From NCBI RefSeq assembly GCF_000332195.1, contig NZ_KB235922.1, positions 1-64,000 of the forward strand: a stretch of DNA of 64,000 nucleotides, read 5' to 3'. The notes below the pieces were generated by a model that was given only the letters and a program-made list of their open reading frames with translations, ran no database searches and had not been told where the DNA came from. Positions 1-8,257 of the stretch are shown here, piece by piece (within the stretch, counting starts at the first letter, position 1; the number at the start of each line of letters is the position of its first letter). This DNA comes from Pleurocapsa sp. PCC 7319 (lineage in GTDB: Bacteria; Cyanobacteriota; Cyanobacteriia; Cyanobacteriales; Xenococcaceae). The position numbers and the translations under genes were made by a program.

Positions 1-251
1 CTGTATTTTGTAGTTGTATGTAAGATTAAGCATTTCGACCAAGATGCTATATTGTTTAGTCATTTTACAATATACTTGTCCGTTTTGTAAAACAAAGTAA
101 GATTAACTTACAACTAACCCGTGATTCATCCCTGCGCGGGACGCGAGGGTCTTCTCACGTAGAATGATAAAAGAGACAATATGCACAAGGCTAATTCACA
201 CCAAGGTATTAATTACATTTCTCGATATAGATATTATTGGCAACTAAACAA
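1..251. other. intergenic region upstream of tilS
   Basis: No open reading frame or RNA gene is recognisable. The stretch around 130-158 is GC-rich (gcgcgggacgcgagggtc) and resembles the short GC-rich dispersed repeats common between cyanobacterial genes; a comparable stretch occurs near 49888. The tilS promoter presumably lies here but no clear -10/-35 pair can be assigned. Confidence 0.4.
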
Positions 252-1232
252 ATGTCCCAAATTTATTGGACTCAACTGCACTCCAGATTACATCAAACCT
301 TACGCCAGCGATCGCTTTTACCGAAAAAAGCCAGAGTTTTAATTGCGGTATCTGGTGGACAAGACTCTCTATGTTTGGGGAAGTTATTACTCGATCTGCG
401 TTCTAAGTGGGATTGGCAACTGGCGATCGCCCATTGCGATCATCAATGGTCCACGGATATGGGAATTGCCGCCAGAGTCAGTGAAGTGGCAGAAACTTGG
501 CAACTGCCTTTTTTTCTCAAAATCGCTAATGTAGTTAGAGAAACAGAAGCAGCAGCCAGAAAATGGCGTTATCAGGCTTTAATCGAAATTGCTGAGGAAA
601 AAGACTTTCAATATATTGTTACAGGACATACCAAAAGTGATCGTGCAGAAACTCTGTTATATAATCTCATTCGAGGTGCTGGAGCAGATGGATTAGCTGC
701 TTTAGACTGGAAACGTCCCTTAACTAAAAAAATCAAGTTAGTGCGTCCAATTCTAAATGTATACCGTCGTGAAACTTTAGAATTTTGCCATCAGTTCGAC
801 TTACCCATCTGGTTTGATGTAGTAAACGAAAATCATAAATATGCTCGTAATCGGATTCGCCAAAATTTGATTCCCTATCTGCAAAATAACTTTAATCCTC
901 AGGTCGAAAACTCTTTAGCCCAAACAGCAGAAATATTAAGGGCAGATGTGGAATATTTAGAAGCTACGGCCCAGCAATTGTTACAAAAGGTGCGAGTAGA
1001 CAAAAGCGATCGATTAAATCGCTTAGAGTTAAGTAAATCTCCTCTAGCTATCCAACGTCGGGTAATTCGTCAGTTTCTGCCGCTTGTAATTTCCCAACAA
1101 CCCAATTTTGAGCAAATAGAGGCAGTAGTAAACTTAATTCCCGCACCCAACAAAAGCCGTACCTCTACTTTGCCAGGAGGAGCGATCGCTGAAGTAGCTG
1201 GAGAATGGATTATGTTTACTAATGGACATTGA
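252..1232 (+). CDS. tilS: tRNA(Ile)-lysidine synthetase TilS
   Basis: Ligates lysine to C34 of the CAU anticodon of tRNA-Ile2, so that AUA is read as isoleucine; a cytoplasmic, ATP-dependent enzyme. The N-terminal PP-loop ATP-binding motif (AVSGGQDSLCL) is plain, followed by the family sequences around VTGHTKSDRAET and RNRIRQNLIPYL. The protein has about 326 residues, the usual length of the compact cyanobacterial form that lacks the long C-terminal domains of the E. coli enzyme. The frame also opens with TTG at 237; the ATG at 252 is preferred because it begins a normal TilS N-terminus. It stands alone, 110 bases before the cyclophilin gene. Confidence 0.93.
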   Translation: MSQIYWTQLHSRLHQTLRQRSLLPKKARVLIAVSGGQDSLCLGKLLLDLRSKWDWQLAIAHCDHQWSTDMGIAARVSEVAETWQLPFFLKIANVVRETEAAARKWRYQALIEIAEEKDFQYIVTGHTKSDRAETLLYNLIRGAGADGLAALDWKRPLTKKIKLVRPILNVYRRETLEFCHQFDLPIWFDVVNENHKYARNRIRQNLIPYLQNNFNPQVENSLAQTAEILRADVEYLEATAQQLLQKVRVDKSDRLNRLELSKSPLAIQRRVIRQFLPLVISQQPNFEQIEAVVNLIPAPNKSRTSTLPGGAIAEVAGEWIMFTNGH

Positions 1233-1342
1233 CATCTTCCCATTAAGCCACCTGAAATATACTTGTTATACCCATTTTGTAAATTACTGGTCTAAATTGG
1301 TATCAATACAACACAATTATCATTTTCGCACGCAATATCTTC

Positions 1343-2230
1343 ATGACTACTTTACCGATAATTACTCAACCCATTGATGATCTAGTCGTCTCGGAGAATG
1401 GAGCGAATACTACAATTGATTTATTCCAACATTTTGACGATCCCCAGACAACTGGTCAAATAGCACGTTTTGAACTTGCTGATAGTTCTCTGGGAGGGGG
1501 AGTAACTAATGTCTTGTTATTCGACCAAGCTGGTGCAGGTGCCCCGGCAACAGTAGCCAACTTCCTCAATTATGTTAATGACGGTGATTATGTAAACTCA
1601 ATTATTCATCGGTCAATTCCCGGCTTTGTGGTTCAAGGAGGAGGATTTACATTCGAGGAATTGATTGTAGAATCAATTTCCGCCGATCCACCTGTAGTTA
1701 ATGAATTTAGTGCGGATAGATCTAACCTCAGAGGTACGATCGCCATGGCCAAGTTAGGCGAAGATCCTAACAGTGCTACGAACCAGTGGTTTTTTAACTT
1801 AGCTGACAATTCAGCTAACCTTGATAGCCAGAATGGTGGATTTACAGTTTTCGGTGAATTACTCAGTGAAGAAGATCTCGCTCCCCTAGATGCGATCGCT
1901 AATTTACCTGTATATAATGCTAGCAATGTTCAGCCTGCTTTCACTGACTTACCTTTGATTGTTGAAGATCCTACTAATCCAATTGTAAATAATGATGATA
2001 ATCTGGTTCGCTACAGTGATATTTCGGTAATACAACTAGATGAGCTGGAGTTTGAAATCCTGAGTAACTCTAATCCCGATTTAGTTAATGTAACCATCAA
2101 CGAAGGAGAACTTGTACTTGATTATGCTCCTAATCAAAGCGGTACAGCAGAGATTACACTCCAGGCTACCGATCTACTTGGTGATGCGGTAGAAGATACA
2201 TTTTTGGTAACAGTTGAAGAGATTATTTAA
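1343..2230 (+). CDS. cyclophilin-type peptidyl-prolyl isomerase with added Ig/cadherin-like domain
   Basis: A 295-residue protein. Residues about 40-190 are a cyclophilin domain: IIHRSIPGFVVQGG carries the catalytic Arg and the Phe/Gln of the active site, NQWFFNLADNS matches the conserved QFFI region, and FTVFGELL the C-terminal strand. A short segment of the type that starts cadherin-like domains (ITQPIDDLVVSENG) precedes it, and residues about 230-295 form a beta-rich domain ending in LQATDLLGDAVEDTF, typical of cadherin/VCBS-like repeats. There is no obvious Sec signal peptide, so export, if it occurs, would be by another route such as type I secretion. Peptidyl-prolyl isomerase activity is likely because the key residues are kept; the role of the added domain is inference. 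Confidence 0.85.
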   Translation: MTTLPIITQPIDDLVVSENGANTTIDLFQHFDDPQTTGQIARFELADSSLGGGVTNVLLFDQAGAGAPATVANFLNYVNDGDYVNSIIHRSIPGFVVQGGGFTFEELIVESISADPPVVNEFSADRSNLRGTIAMAKLGEDPNSATNQWFFNLADNSANLDSQNGGFTVFGELLSEEDLAPLDAIANLPVYNASNVQPAFTDLPLIVEDPTNPIVNNDDNLVRYSDISVIQLDELEFEILSNSNPDLVNVTINEGELVLDYAPNQSGTAEITLQATDLLGDAVEDTFLVTVEEII

Positions 2231-2240
2231 TAATTTAAAA

Positions 2241-3518
2241 TTAGCATGGGAGCTTTTTCAGAGCAGAAAGTGCATGAAGTTGAACTTTACGATCTTCATC
2301 CTGTGCTAGTTGTGCTAAAGTCTGTTGAGCACATTGGCAGCCTAATTCCCCTAAGGATGTAGCTATTGCTTGCCTGATTTGAGGTGGGAATACTTGATGG
2401 TTTTTATCTTGCCAAAAATTTATTAACACTTGAGTCGCTTGGTGCTTTAATTTTTGGGAATTAATTCTACCTAAAACAGTAATAATTTCTTGGGTCACTA
2501 ATTCGCTAGAGTTAACTAGTTTTTGCTCTAAATAATCAATCGCCAAACTAATTTCACTCCAACCTAAAGCTTTTACTAAATCTAGCTTCAGACTTACAGG
2601 AGTTGGATCTGCTTGTAGTGCTGCAAATAAGGCAGTGGTTGCTGCTTTTTGCTTCATTCTCCCCAATGACACTGCTGCTTGACGGCATACTTCCAGGTTT
2701 AAATCGTAGAGCAAAGGTTGTAGATGAGTAATTAAGTTTAAATCATGGCAGAGATCGGGGCGAAATCCTAAGGCGATCGCTGCTTCTTTTCTGACATTAC
2801 TAGAAGTATCTTGAAGTGCTGCAATCAATATGGGAGGGACACGGGGATCGTGAAAACTTCCCAAAGCTCTAATCGCAATACTGCGTAGTTCTGATTCTGG
2901 AGCAGTGGCAACTTTGAGTAAAGGTTCTATAGTTTCAGAGGTGCGAATATAAGATAGGGATTGAACCGCTAAGAAACGATATTCTGGTTGAGCCAATAAC
3001 TTTACCAGAGCATCAATGGCACTATTACCAATTCTGCTGAGGGTTTTACCTGCCATGACGATTAGTTCTTCATCAGAGGTTTGCTGGAGCAGTTCGACCA
3101 AAGTAAGAACCACAGTTTCACTTTTAAATTGTCCTAAGATCTGACAAATAAACCAGCGTACCTCAGCTTCAACATTTTCGTCTTTTACTAAAGTAGTTAG
3201 AGGTGGAATGATATTTTCCCCAAACAGTGGTAGGAACTTAGTAATCTCCCATTTGTGCTGAAAGTCGGCTTGGATTAGCATAGTTACTGCTAGATCGAAT
3301 GCTACTTGCCAGTTTTTCCAATTCAGAACCAACAATTTGACCTGATCGTCAGTTTTAGTCTGAGGCAACAGCCTCAGGGAATTAATAACTTGCAACCAAT
3401 CTTTCTGTTTTACTGCCGTCAATCCTAGATTGAGGATCTCTTTGATCGAAGATGGTAATTGATCCGGTACTGTTTCTGGTTTAATATAGGTCACGCGATC
3501 GCTACTCTCATATTTCAA
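2241..3518 (-). CDS. HEAT-repeat (PBS lyase-like) protein
   Basis: A 425-residue alpha-helical repeat protein. From about residue 120 onward there are successive HEAT/PBS-lyase-type repeats, for example RSIAIRALGSFHDPRVPPIL and VRKEAAIALGFRPD. In cyanobacteria such repeats occur in phycobilin lyases (CpcE/F) and in many scaffold proteins. Nothing here marks it as a lyase and the neighbours give no phycobilisome context, so only a protein-binding scaffold role can be suggested. It converges on the cyclophilin gene with a 10-base gap. Confidence 0.75.
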   Translation of the reverse strand: MKYESSDRVTYIKPETVPDQLPSSIKEILNLGLTAVKQKDWLQVINSLRLLPQTKTDDQVKLLVLNWKNWQVAFDLAVTMLIQADFQHKWEITKFLPLFGENIIPPLTTLVKDENVEAEVRWFICQILGQFKSETVVLTLVELLQQTSDEELIVMAGKTLSRIGNSAIDALVKLLAQPEYRFLAVQSLSYIRTSETIEPLLKVATAPESELRSIAIRALGSFHDPRVPPILIAALQDTSSNVRKEAAIALGFRPDLCHDLNLITHLQPLLYDLNLEVCRQAAVSLGRMKQKAATTALFAALQADPTPVSLKLDLVKALGWSEISLAIDYLEQKLVNSSELVTQEIITVLGRINSQKLKHQATQVLINFWQDKNHQVFPPQIRQAIATSLGELGCQCAQQTLAQLAQDEDRKVQLHALSALKKLPC

Positions 3519-3831
3519 TTAATCTTTAATAACTGATGTTACGCACTAATTAATTTGTTGAGGATGGTTGAGGGTTAAGAGTTAAAGGGAACATTGTTCT
3601 GTTTTTATCGATAATTCAAATCATTGATTTCTCGTTGTACTGCGTAACGTCAGTTAATAATTAGCCTAGGTAACTAGAACCCAAATTGCCTGATTTATTA
3701 TTATTTTATTATTCGCCCATATTATGTAGTGTAAACGACTAATAACCAGTTCCATATGTATCAAAAGCATTAAGTAAATGTATTTTTATCATCTAGTTCA
3801 TTTTTCTTGTGGGGTGGAGTAATTATTAGTC
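3519..3831. other. intergenic region between HEAT-repeat gene and proB
   Basis: Contains the MITE-like element at 3532-3654 listed separately. The remaining 180 bases before proB are AT-rich and show no open frame. The divergent promoters of the HEAT-repeat gene and proB must lie in or around it. Confidence 0.4.
3532..3654. repeat. MITE-like element, 123 bp, 5-bp flanking duplication
   Basis: Terminal inverted repeats actgatgttacgca (3532-3545) and tgcgtaacgtcagt (3641-3654) pair at 13 of 14 positions. The same 5 bases, taata, flank both ends (3527-3531 and 3655-3659), as a target-site duplication would. There is no coding capacity, so it would need a transposase supplied from elsewhere. Confidence 0.7.
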
Positions 3832-4950
3832 ATGACCAATAAGCCTCAGACAATAGTGGTTAAAATTGGTACTTCCAGTCTAACAACAGGGACAGGTCAA
3901 ATTGCGATCGCTACCATTGCCTCGTTAGTAGAAACTTTGAGCCATCTGCGTTCTCAGGGTCATCGGATTGTCCTAGTTTCTTCAGGTGCTGTGGGGGTAG
4001 GATGTGCCAGACTAAATTTAACTGAGAGACCACGTAAAATGGCATTAAAGCAGGCTGTCGCTGCCGTTGGACAAGGACGTTTGATGCGGATTTATGACGA
4101 TCTGTTTAGTAGTTTGCAACAGGCGATCGCTCAAGTTCTTTTGACCCGTCGGGAGTTAATGGAACGCAATACCTATGTTAATGCTTCCAATACTTTTAAA
4201 GAATTACTAAGTTTAGGGGTCATCCCTATTGTCAACGAAAACGATACGATTGCAGTAGATGAATTAAAGTTTGGTGACAATGATACTTTATCTGCTTTGG
4301 TAGCTAGCTTAGTTCATGCCGATTGGCTATTTTTATTAACCGATGTAGACCGAATGTATTCTGCCGATCCCAGAACAGTCCCCGATGCTCAACCAATTAA
4401 ATTAGTCAGTAGCGAGGAATTCCATCAACTACGGGTGGAGGCAAGTTCTACTGGTTCTCAATGGGGGACTGGTGGCATGGCAACCAAACTAGCTGCTGCT
4501 CGGATTGCCACTAGTACTGGTGTCAGGACTGTGATTACCCAGGGAAAATATCCGCCAAATATTCCCAAAATTTTACAGGGAGAAGACCTGGGAACCCAAT
4601 TTGAACCCCAACCCCAATCTGAGAATGCTCGCAAACGCTGGATCAGCTATGGTTTAATTCCCATGGGAAAATTATATTTAGATGCGGGTGCAGTCAAAGC
4701 AGTTACCAACCAAGGAAAATCATTACTACCGGCAGGAATTACCTCGGTAGAAGGAGAATTTTCCGCTGCCGATGCAGTACAACTATGTAATACAGAAGGA
4801 CTGGAATTAGGAAGAGGCTTAGTTAACTACAGCAGTAGTGAAATTGAGCTCATCAAAGGGAATCATTCAGCTAAAATTGCTTCAATTTTGGGTTATGACA
4901 GCGCAGATACGGTAGTGCATCGCAATAATTTAGTCATGAAAGATTCTTAG
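3832..4950 (+). CDS. proB: glutamate 5-kinase
   Basis: Catalyses the first step of proline synthesis, ATP-dependent phosphorylation of glutamate to gamma-glutamyl phosphate. At 372 residues it is the two-domain form: an amino-acid kinase domain with [12 protein letters not shown] at the start, VSSGAVGVG, and the substrate loop [20 protein letters not shown] near residue 140, then a PUA domain from about residue 280 ([21 protein letters not shown]). In this family the kinase is feedback-inhibited by proline. The proline iminopeptidase gene follows within about 30 bases, so co-transcription is plausible, although that pairing may only reflect shared orientation. Confidence 0.95.
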   Translation: MTNKPQTIVVKIGTSSLTTGTGQIAIATIASLVETLSHLRSQGHRIVLVSSGAVGVGCARLNLTERPRKMALKQAVAAVGQGRLMRIYDDLFSSLQQAIAQVLLTRRELMERNTYVNASNTFKELLSLGVIPIVNENDTIAVDELKFGDNDTLSALVASLVHADWLFLLTDVDRMYSADPRTVPDAQPIKLVSSEEFHQLRVEASSTGSQWGTGGMATKLAAARIATSTGVRTVITQGKYPPNIPKILQGEDLGTQFEPQPQSENARKRWISYGLIPMGKLYLDAGAVKAVTNQGKSLLPAGITSVEGEFSAADAVQLCNTEGLELGRGLVNYSSSEIELIKGNHSAKIASILGYDSADTVVHRNNLVMKDS

Positions 4951-4978
4951 TAACTTGGTAGAAATCCAAAGAAATACA

Positions 4979-5926
4979 ATGAGAGATTTATATCCGCCAA
5001 TAGAACCGTACAATCAAGGAAAGCTCAAAGTTTCCAAGTTACATACTATTCATTATGAAGAATCTGGAAATCCTCAGGGACAGCCAGTGATATTTTTGCA
5101 TGGAGGACCTGGTGGTGGCATTACTCCAATGTATCGACAGTACTTTGACCCGCAAAAATGGCGGATAATTATTTTTGATCAACGAGGTTGTGGACAAAGT
5201 ACTCCTTATGCTGAGCTAAGAGAAAATACGACCTGGGATTTGGTCAGCGATATTGAAAAGTTACGAGAACATTTAAATATAGAACAGTGGGTGGTTTTTG
5301 GTGGGAGCTGGGGGAGTACTTTGGCTTTAGCCTATAGCCAAACCCATCCAGACAGCTGTAAAGGGTTGATTTTGCGGGGAATATTTATGTTGCGCTCCTC
5401 GGAAATTCGTTGGTTCTATCAAGAAGGTGCAAGCAATATTTATCCTGACGCTTGGCAAGAATATCTAAAACCGATTCCCCCTGAAGAGCATGAGGATCTA
5501 CTCTCAGCTTTTTATAAAAGGTTGACCAGTGAAGATCGGGATATACGTTTAGAAGCAGCTCGCGCCTGGTCTGTCTGGGAAGCAAGTACTAGTAAACTGA
5601 TTCCCTCAGCAGCTAGTAAAGAAAGTTTTGCCATGGCAGAATTTGCCGAAGCGTTTGCCCGCATTGAATGCCATTATTTTGTCAACCAAGGCTTTTTTAG
5701 CAGCGAAAATCAATTATTAGACAATGTTGATCGCATTCGCCATTTACCGGGAGTCATTGTTCAAGGAAGATATGATGTAGTCTGCCCGATGATTACCGCT
5801 TGGGAGCTACATCAGGCTTGGCCAGAAGCAGACTTTATCATTATTCCTGATGCCGGACATTCGGTATCTGAACCAGGGATCAAAGATGCTTTGATTAAGG
5901 CAAGCGATCGCTTTGCTGCGTTATAG
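4979..5926 (+). CDS. pip: proline iminopeptidase (alpha/beta hydrolase, family S33)
   Basis: Removes N-terminal proline from peptides. The oxyanion-hole motif HGGPGGG and the nucleophile elbow GGSWGS (Ser) near residue 105 are clear; the acid (GRYDVVCP) and the catalytic His (PDAGHSV) follow near the C-terminus. The frame opens at a TTG at 4955, but the family start MRDLYPPIEPYNQGKLKVS corresponds to the ATG at 4979, giving 315 residues. The last base of its TAG stop belongs to a MITE-like element. The final 150 bases are duplicated at 8073-8223. Confidence 0.93.
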   Translation: MRDLYPPIEPYNQGKLKVSKLHTIHYEESGNPQGQPVIFLHGGPGGGITPMYRQYFDPQKWRIIIFDQRGCGQSTPYAELRENTTWDLVSDIEKLREHLNIEQWVVFGGSWGSTLALAYSQTHPDSCKGLILRGIFMLRSSEIRWFYQEGASNIYPDAWQEYLKPIPPEEHEDLLSAFYKRLTSEDRDIRLEAARAWSVWEASTSKLIPSAASKESFAMAEFAEAFARIECHYFVNQGFFSSENQLLDNVDRIRHLPGVIVQGRYDVVCPMITAWELHQAWPEADFIIIPDAGHSVSEPGIKDALIKASDRFAAL

Positions 5927-6089
5927 AACCCATTTGAGATCTCTGTCTGTAACCATAAGCATCCTGAAAACACTGTCACATTAAATGTTTCAAAATAGCT
6001 GGTTTAAACCTTATTTTATCGTTCAATAAATCAAAACAAGGAACTCTGAAATAACTGATTTTTCGTAGAAAAAGATCCCAAATGGGTTC
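5926..6089. repeat. MITE-like element, 164 bp, inserted at the pip stop codon
   Basis: The ends gaacccatttgagatc and gatcccaaatgggttc are inverted repeats with one mismatch. Both are flanked by tata (5922-5925 and 6090-6093). The second copy of the pip 3' end at 8073-8223 continues directly from tata into actaag, which shows the empty site; removing the element and one tata here restores the same junction. Before insertion the stop would have been TAA; it is now TAG. Confidence 0.85.
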
Positions 6090-6220
6090 TATAACTAAGA
6101 GACAATAGGTCATCATGTTTCAGAATTCTGAAGCTTTTAATTATTAATTTCAAAGGGGAGTTCAGGGTATACTGTTAAACCCCTGCTACAAATGCATTGC
6201 CATTGCTATTGGTTAGGTAG

Positions 6221-6305
6221 CAATACTGTTCGGTTAGTACTTCAAGTTATTTTGTTCGCCCCCTAAATCCCCCAAATTTGGGGGAGGCTTGGCCGAACGG
6301 TATTG
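6221..6305. repeat. MITE-like palindromic element, 85 bp, 10-bp target duplication
   Basis: Terminal inverted repeats caatactgttcgg (6221-6233) and ccgaacggtattg (6293-6305) match at 12 of 13 positions. A perfect 16-base palindrome, cccccaaatttggggg, lies at its centre (6269-6284). The identical 10-mer ggttaggtag flanks it on both sides (6211-6220 and 6306-6315). No coding capacity. Confidence 0.8.
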
Positions 6306-6315
6306 GGTTAGGTAG

Positions 6316-6446
6316 TCCCTACAAACATTGGAGAGCGAGAAATAGCCTACCATGCAGGCAGGCAGAGAAATAAGTAATTTAGGCAAATTTGCTTAAGCGC
6401 GTTCGCTTTCTAACGAATAAAAATCGATCAGCATCATAAAAGCTAT
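6316..6446. other. intergenic remainder before the metallo-beta-lactamase gene end
   Basis: Together with the two repeat elements this completes a gap of about 520 bases after pip. It has no recognisable gene; a GC-rich stretch near 6394-6410 (taagcgcgttcgctt) is a short imperfect palindrome. Confidence 0.3.
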
Positions 6447-7868
6447 TCACTTATAAGGTAAAGGTAGATAGTTCTTATAAATAAATTCTTTTCCTCTTAA
6501 TTTATTACCAATAATGCTGAAGTACAGCAGAATTTCCCGCCATCGTTTTATGTAGCCACTCATATATCTAGGAGTAAATATATAACGACTTTGTAAAGAG
6601 CCAGCTTCTAGAGAATTATTCAGCAGATTAAATACTTCGTAGTACTTAGTCTCTTGCCGTCTGGTTTTGATTTTTAGGCGTTTGCTGACTCCCAAACTAT
6701 TCCAATGTCTCTGCGCCCAAACGTCATTAATTACTGCATTATTGACGTAAACTTGAATGGGATTATTATTCATGTCCCACTCTTCAATAATTTCGTAGAT
6801 CTTCTTATACAAATCTAGATGAAGACCTTTCTGTTCTACTTCGCTATATCCAATAATAGTTATGGGATGATCTTTGAAAAATCTACGAATAAACCAGGGA
6901 GTTTCAGCAATCATCCTCTCAGCATATTTTTTAGCCAAGTTCTCCTTAAATTTAGCCCGATTTTCTCTTTCAGTTACTTTGTTAAGAGTTTTTGCTTTTA
7001 CTTGCTGATAGCTACTGATTTTTGCAGTTGCATCAGTGTACCATTCGGTATTATTTTCTAAGCAAAATCCAGTTTCAGAGTTCCAGCTATCTCCAGGAGC
7101 CATAACCACGCATTTTGGATTAGTTATTTGGTACTTTTGAAAATATTTTTCAACTTTATGAGCGTAGTTATTGTATTGGTTATAATCAATAGTCTCAGGA
7201 TGCAAACAACATTGATTGCTAGCAAAAGGTATAGCATATTTAGCATTTACCGCTTGGGCAAAATAGGCAAACTCTTGACTGTATTTACCTAGATCGTCAG
7301 TATGACCACCAGCTTCGTCAATCAACTCATAGCAAACTCTAGAATTCGCTGAACTATGGCTTCTGAATACAAAATCAATTTTGGGATGAAGCTCAAGAAC
7401 TTGCTGTAAAGGTAATCCCATTATTTTAGCATCATTGCTATTAAATAATACTTGGTCTTCGGCTTCAATAATAACTACTGAATCAGCAAATACAGGTCCA
7501 AATTGATAGCTAGTTAAACGAAAATCTTCTGCCAATTGAATAGATTCACCGTGTTCGACTTCAATAATGTTTTTAAAACCAATATTTTTGATATCCTTAA
7601 GCAATCTTAATTCAGGTGTTTTAGGGATAATAATTTTCTTATCAGTACCCAATTTTCTTAATGTAGGACCATGAAAATGATCCCAATGAATATGAGTCAC
7701 ATAGATATAGTCAGGATTTATTTCTTCTAAAACATTTGGTTTGAGAGGTGGGTAATTCCACCAAGAACGCCAGTATGCGCTACCAACTAACCAAGGATCA
7801 CAAATAATTGACTTGCCAGAAGCAATGACTTCTAAACAAGCATGACCGTGTACTTTGAATTCCACCAT
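6447..7868 (-). CDS. metallo-beta-lactamase-fold hydrolase, UlaG/Cmah-like
   Basis: A 473-residue protein. The N-terminal half is a metallo-beta-lactamase fold: HGHACLEV at the start, then the metal motif THIHWDHFH near residue 60, and further ligand candidates in FNSNDAK and FRSHSS. The start resembles UlaG-like and CMP-sialic-acid-hydroxylase-like (Cmah) hydrolase domains. The C-terminal 170 residues are not recognised and carry no transmembrane segment. The substrate is unknown. The gene is opposite in orientation to both neighbours and lies between two copies of the pip 3' end, which suggests it arrived by insertion. Confidence 0.7.
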   Translation of the reverse strand: MVEFKVHGHACLEVIASGKSIICDPWLVGSAYWRSWWNYPPLKPNVLEEINPDYIYVTHIHWDHFHGPTLRKLGTDKKIIIPKTPELRLLKDIKNIGFKNIIEVEHGESIQLAEDFRLTSYQFGPVFADSVVIIEAEDQVLFNSNDAKIMGLPLQQVLELHPKIDFVFRSHSSANSRVCYELIDEAGGHTDDLGKYSQEFAYFAQAVNAKYAIPFASNQCCLHPETIDYNQYNNYAHKVEKYFQKYQITNPKCVVMAPGDSWNSETGFCLENNTEWYTDATAKISSYQQVKAKTLNKVTERENRAKFKENLAKKYAERMIAETPWFIRRFFKDHPITIIGYSEVEQKGLHLDLYKKIYEIIEEWDMNNNPIQVYVNNAVINDVWAQRHWNSLGVSKRLKIKTRRQETKYYEVFNLLNNSLEAGSLQSRYIFTPRYMSGYIKRWREILLYFSIIGNKLRGKEFIYKNYLPLPYK

Positions 7869-8257
7869 TTCCTAAATATTGAAAAATACTAGTTTTTTAA
7901 AATTAAACGCTTTTGCAAGGTATCTCAGTTGATAGTATCTAGGATTCTACAAGGTAGCACGAGAAGATGCAAAACTGTGCTCTATTTAACCAAGTATATA
8001 GATATAGCGAAACAGATAAGCAACATCCCTGACTGCCTTACTACAATAAATGTGTCAGGCAGTCAGGATACAATGTAGTCTGCCCGATGATTACCGCTTG
8101 GAAGCTACATCAGGCTTGACCAGAAGTAGACTTTATCGTTATTCCTGATGCCGGACATTTGGTATCTGAACCAGGGATCAAAGTATCTTTGATTAAAGCA
8201 AGCGATCGCTTTACTGCGTTATAACTAAGAAAAATAGGCTATCTATTTTAGATATAA
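7869..8257. other. intergenic region with hairpin and pip remnant
   Basis: Upstream of the metallo-beta-lactamase gene. It contains a 10-bp-stem hairpin at 8030-8066 (ctgactgcct / aggcagtcag) and, 6 bases beyond it, the duplicated pip 3' end listed separately. Nothing else is recognised in the first 160 bases. Confidence 0.4.
8073..8223 (+). pseudogene. duplicated 3' end of pip (remnant)
   Basis: This 151-base stretch aligns without gaps to 5775-5925, the last 50 codons of pip, with about 10 mismatches, mostly transitions. The frame has a TGA where pip encodes Trp in HQAWPE, and there is no start codon, so it cannot make protein. Similarity appears to continue a further 20 bases (actaag...aatagg) on the far side of the MITE in the intact copy. 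It ends just upstream of the ABC1 kinase gene. Confidence 0.9.

Noticed and set aside
2241-3518. Calling the HEAT-repeat protein a phycobilin lyase (CpcE/CpcF)
   Set aside because: HEAT repeats alone are not specific and there is no phycobilisome gene next to it.
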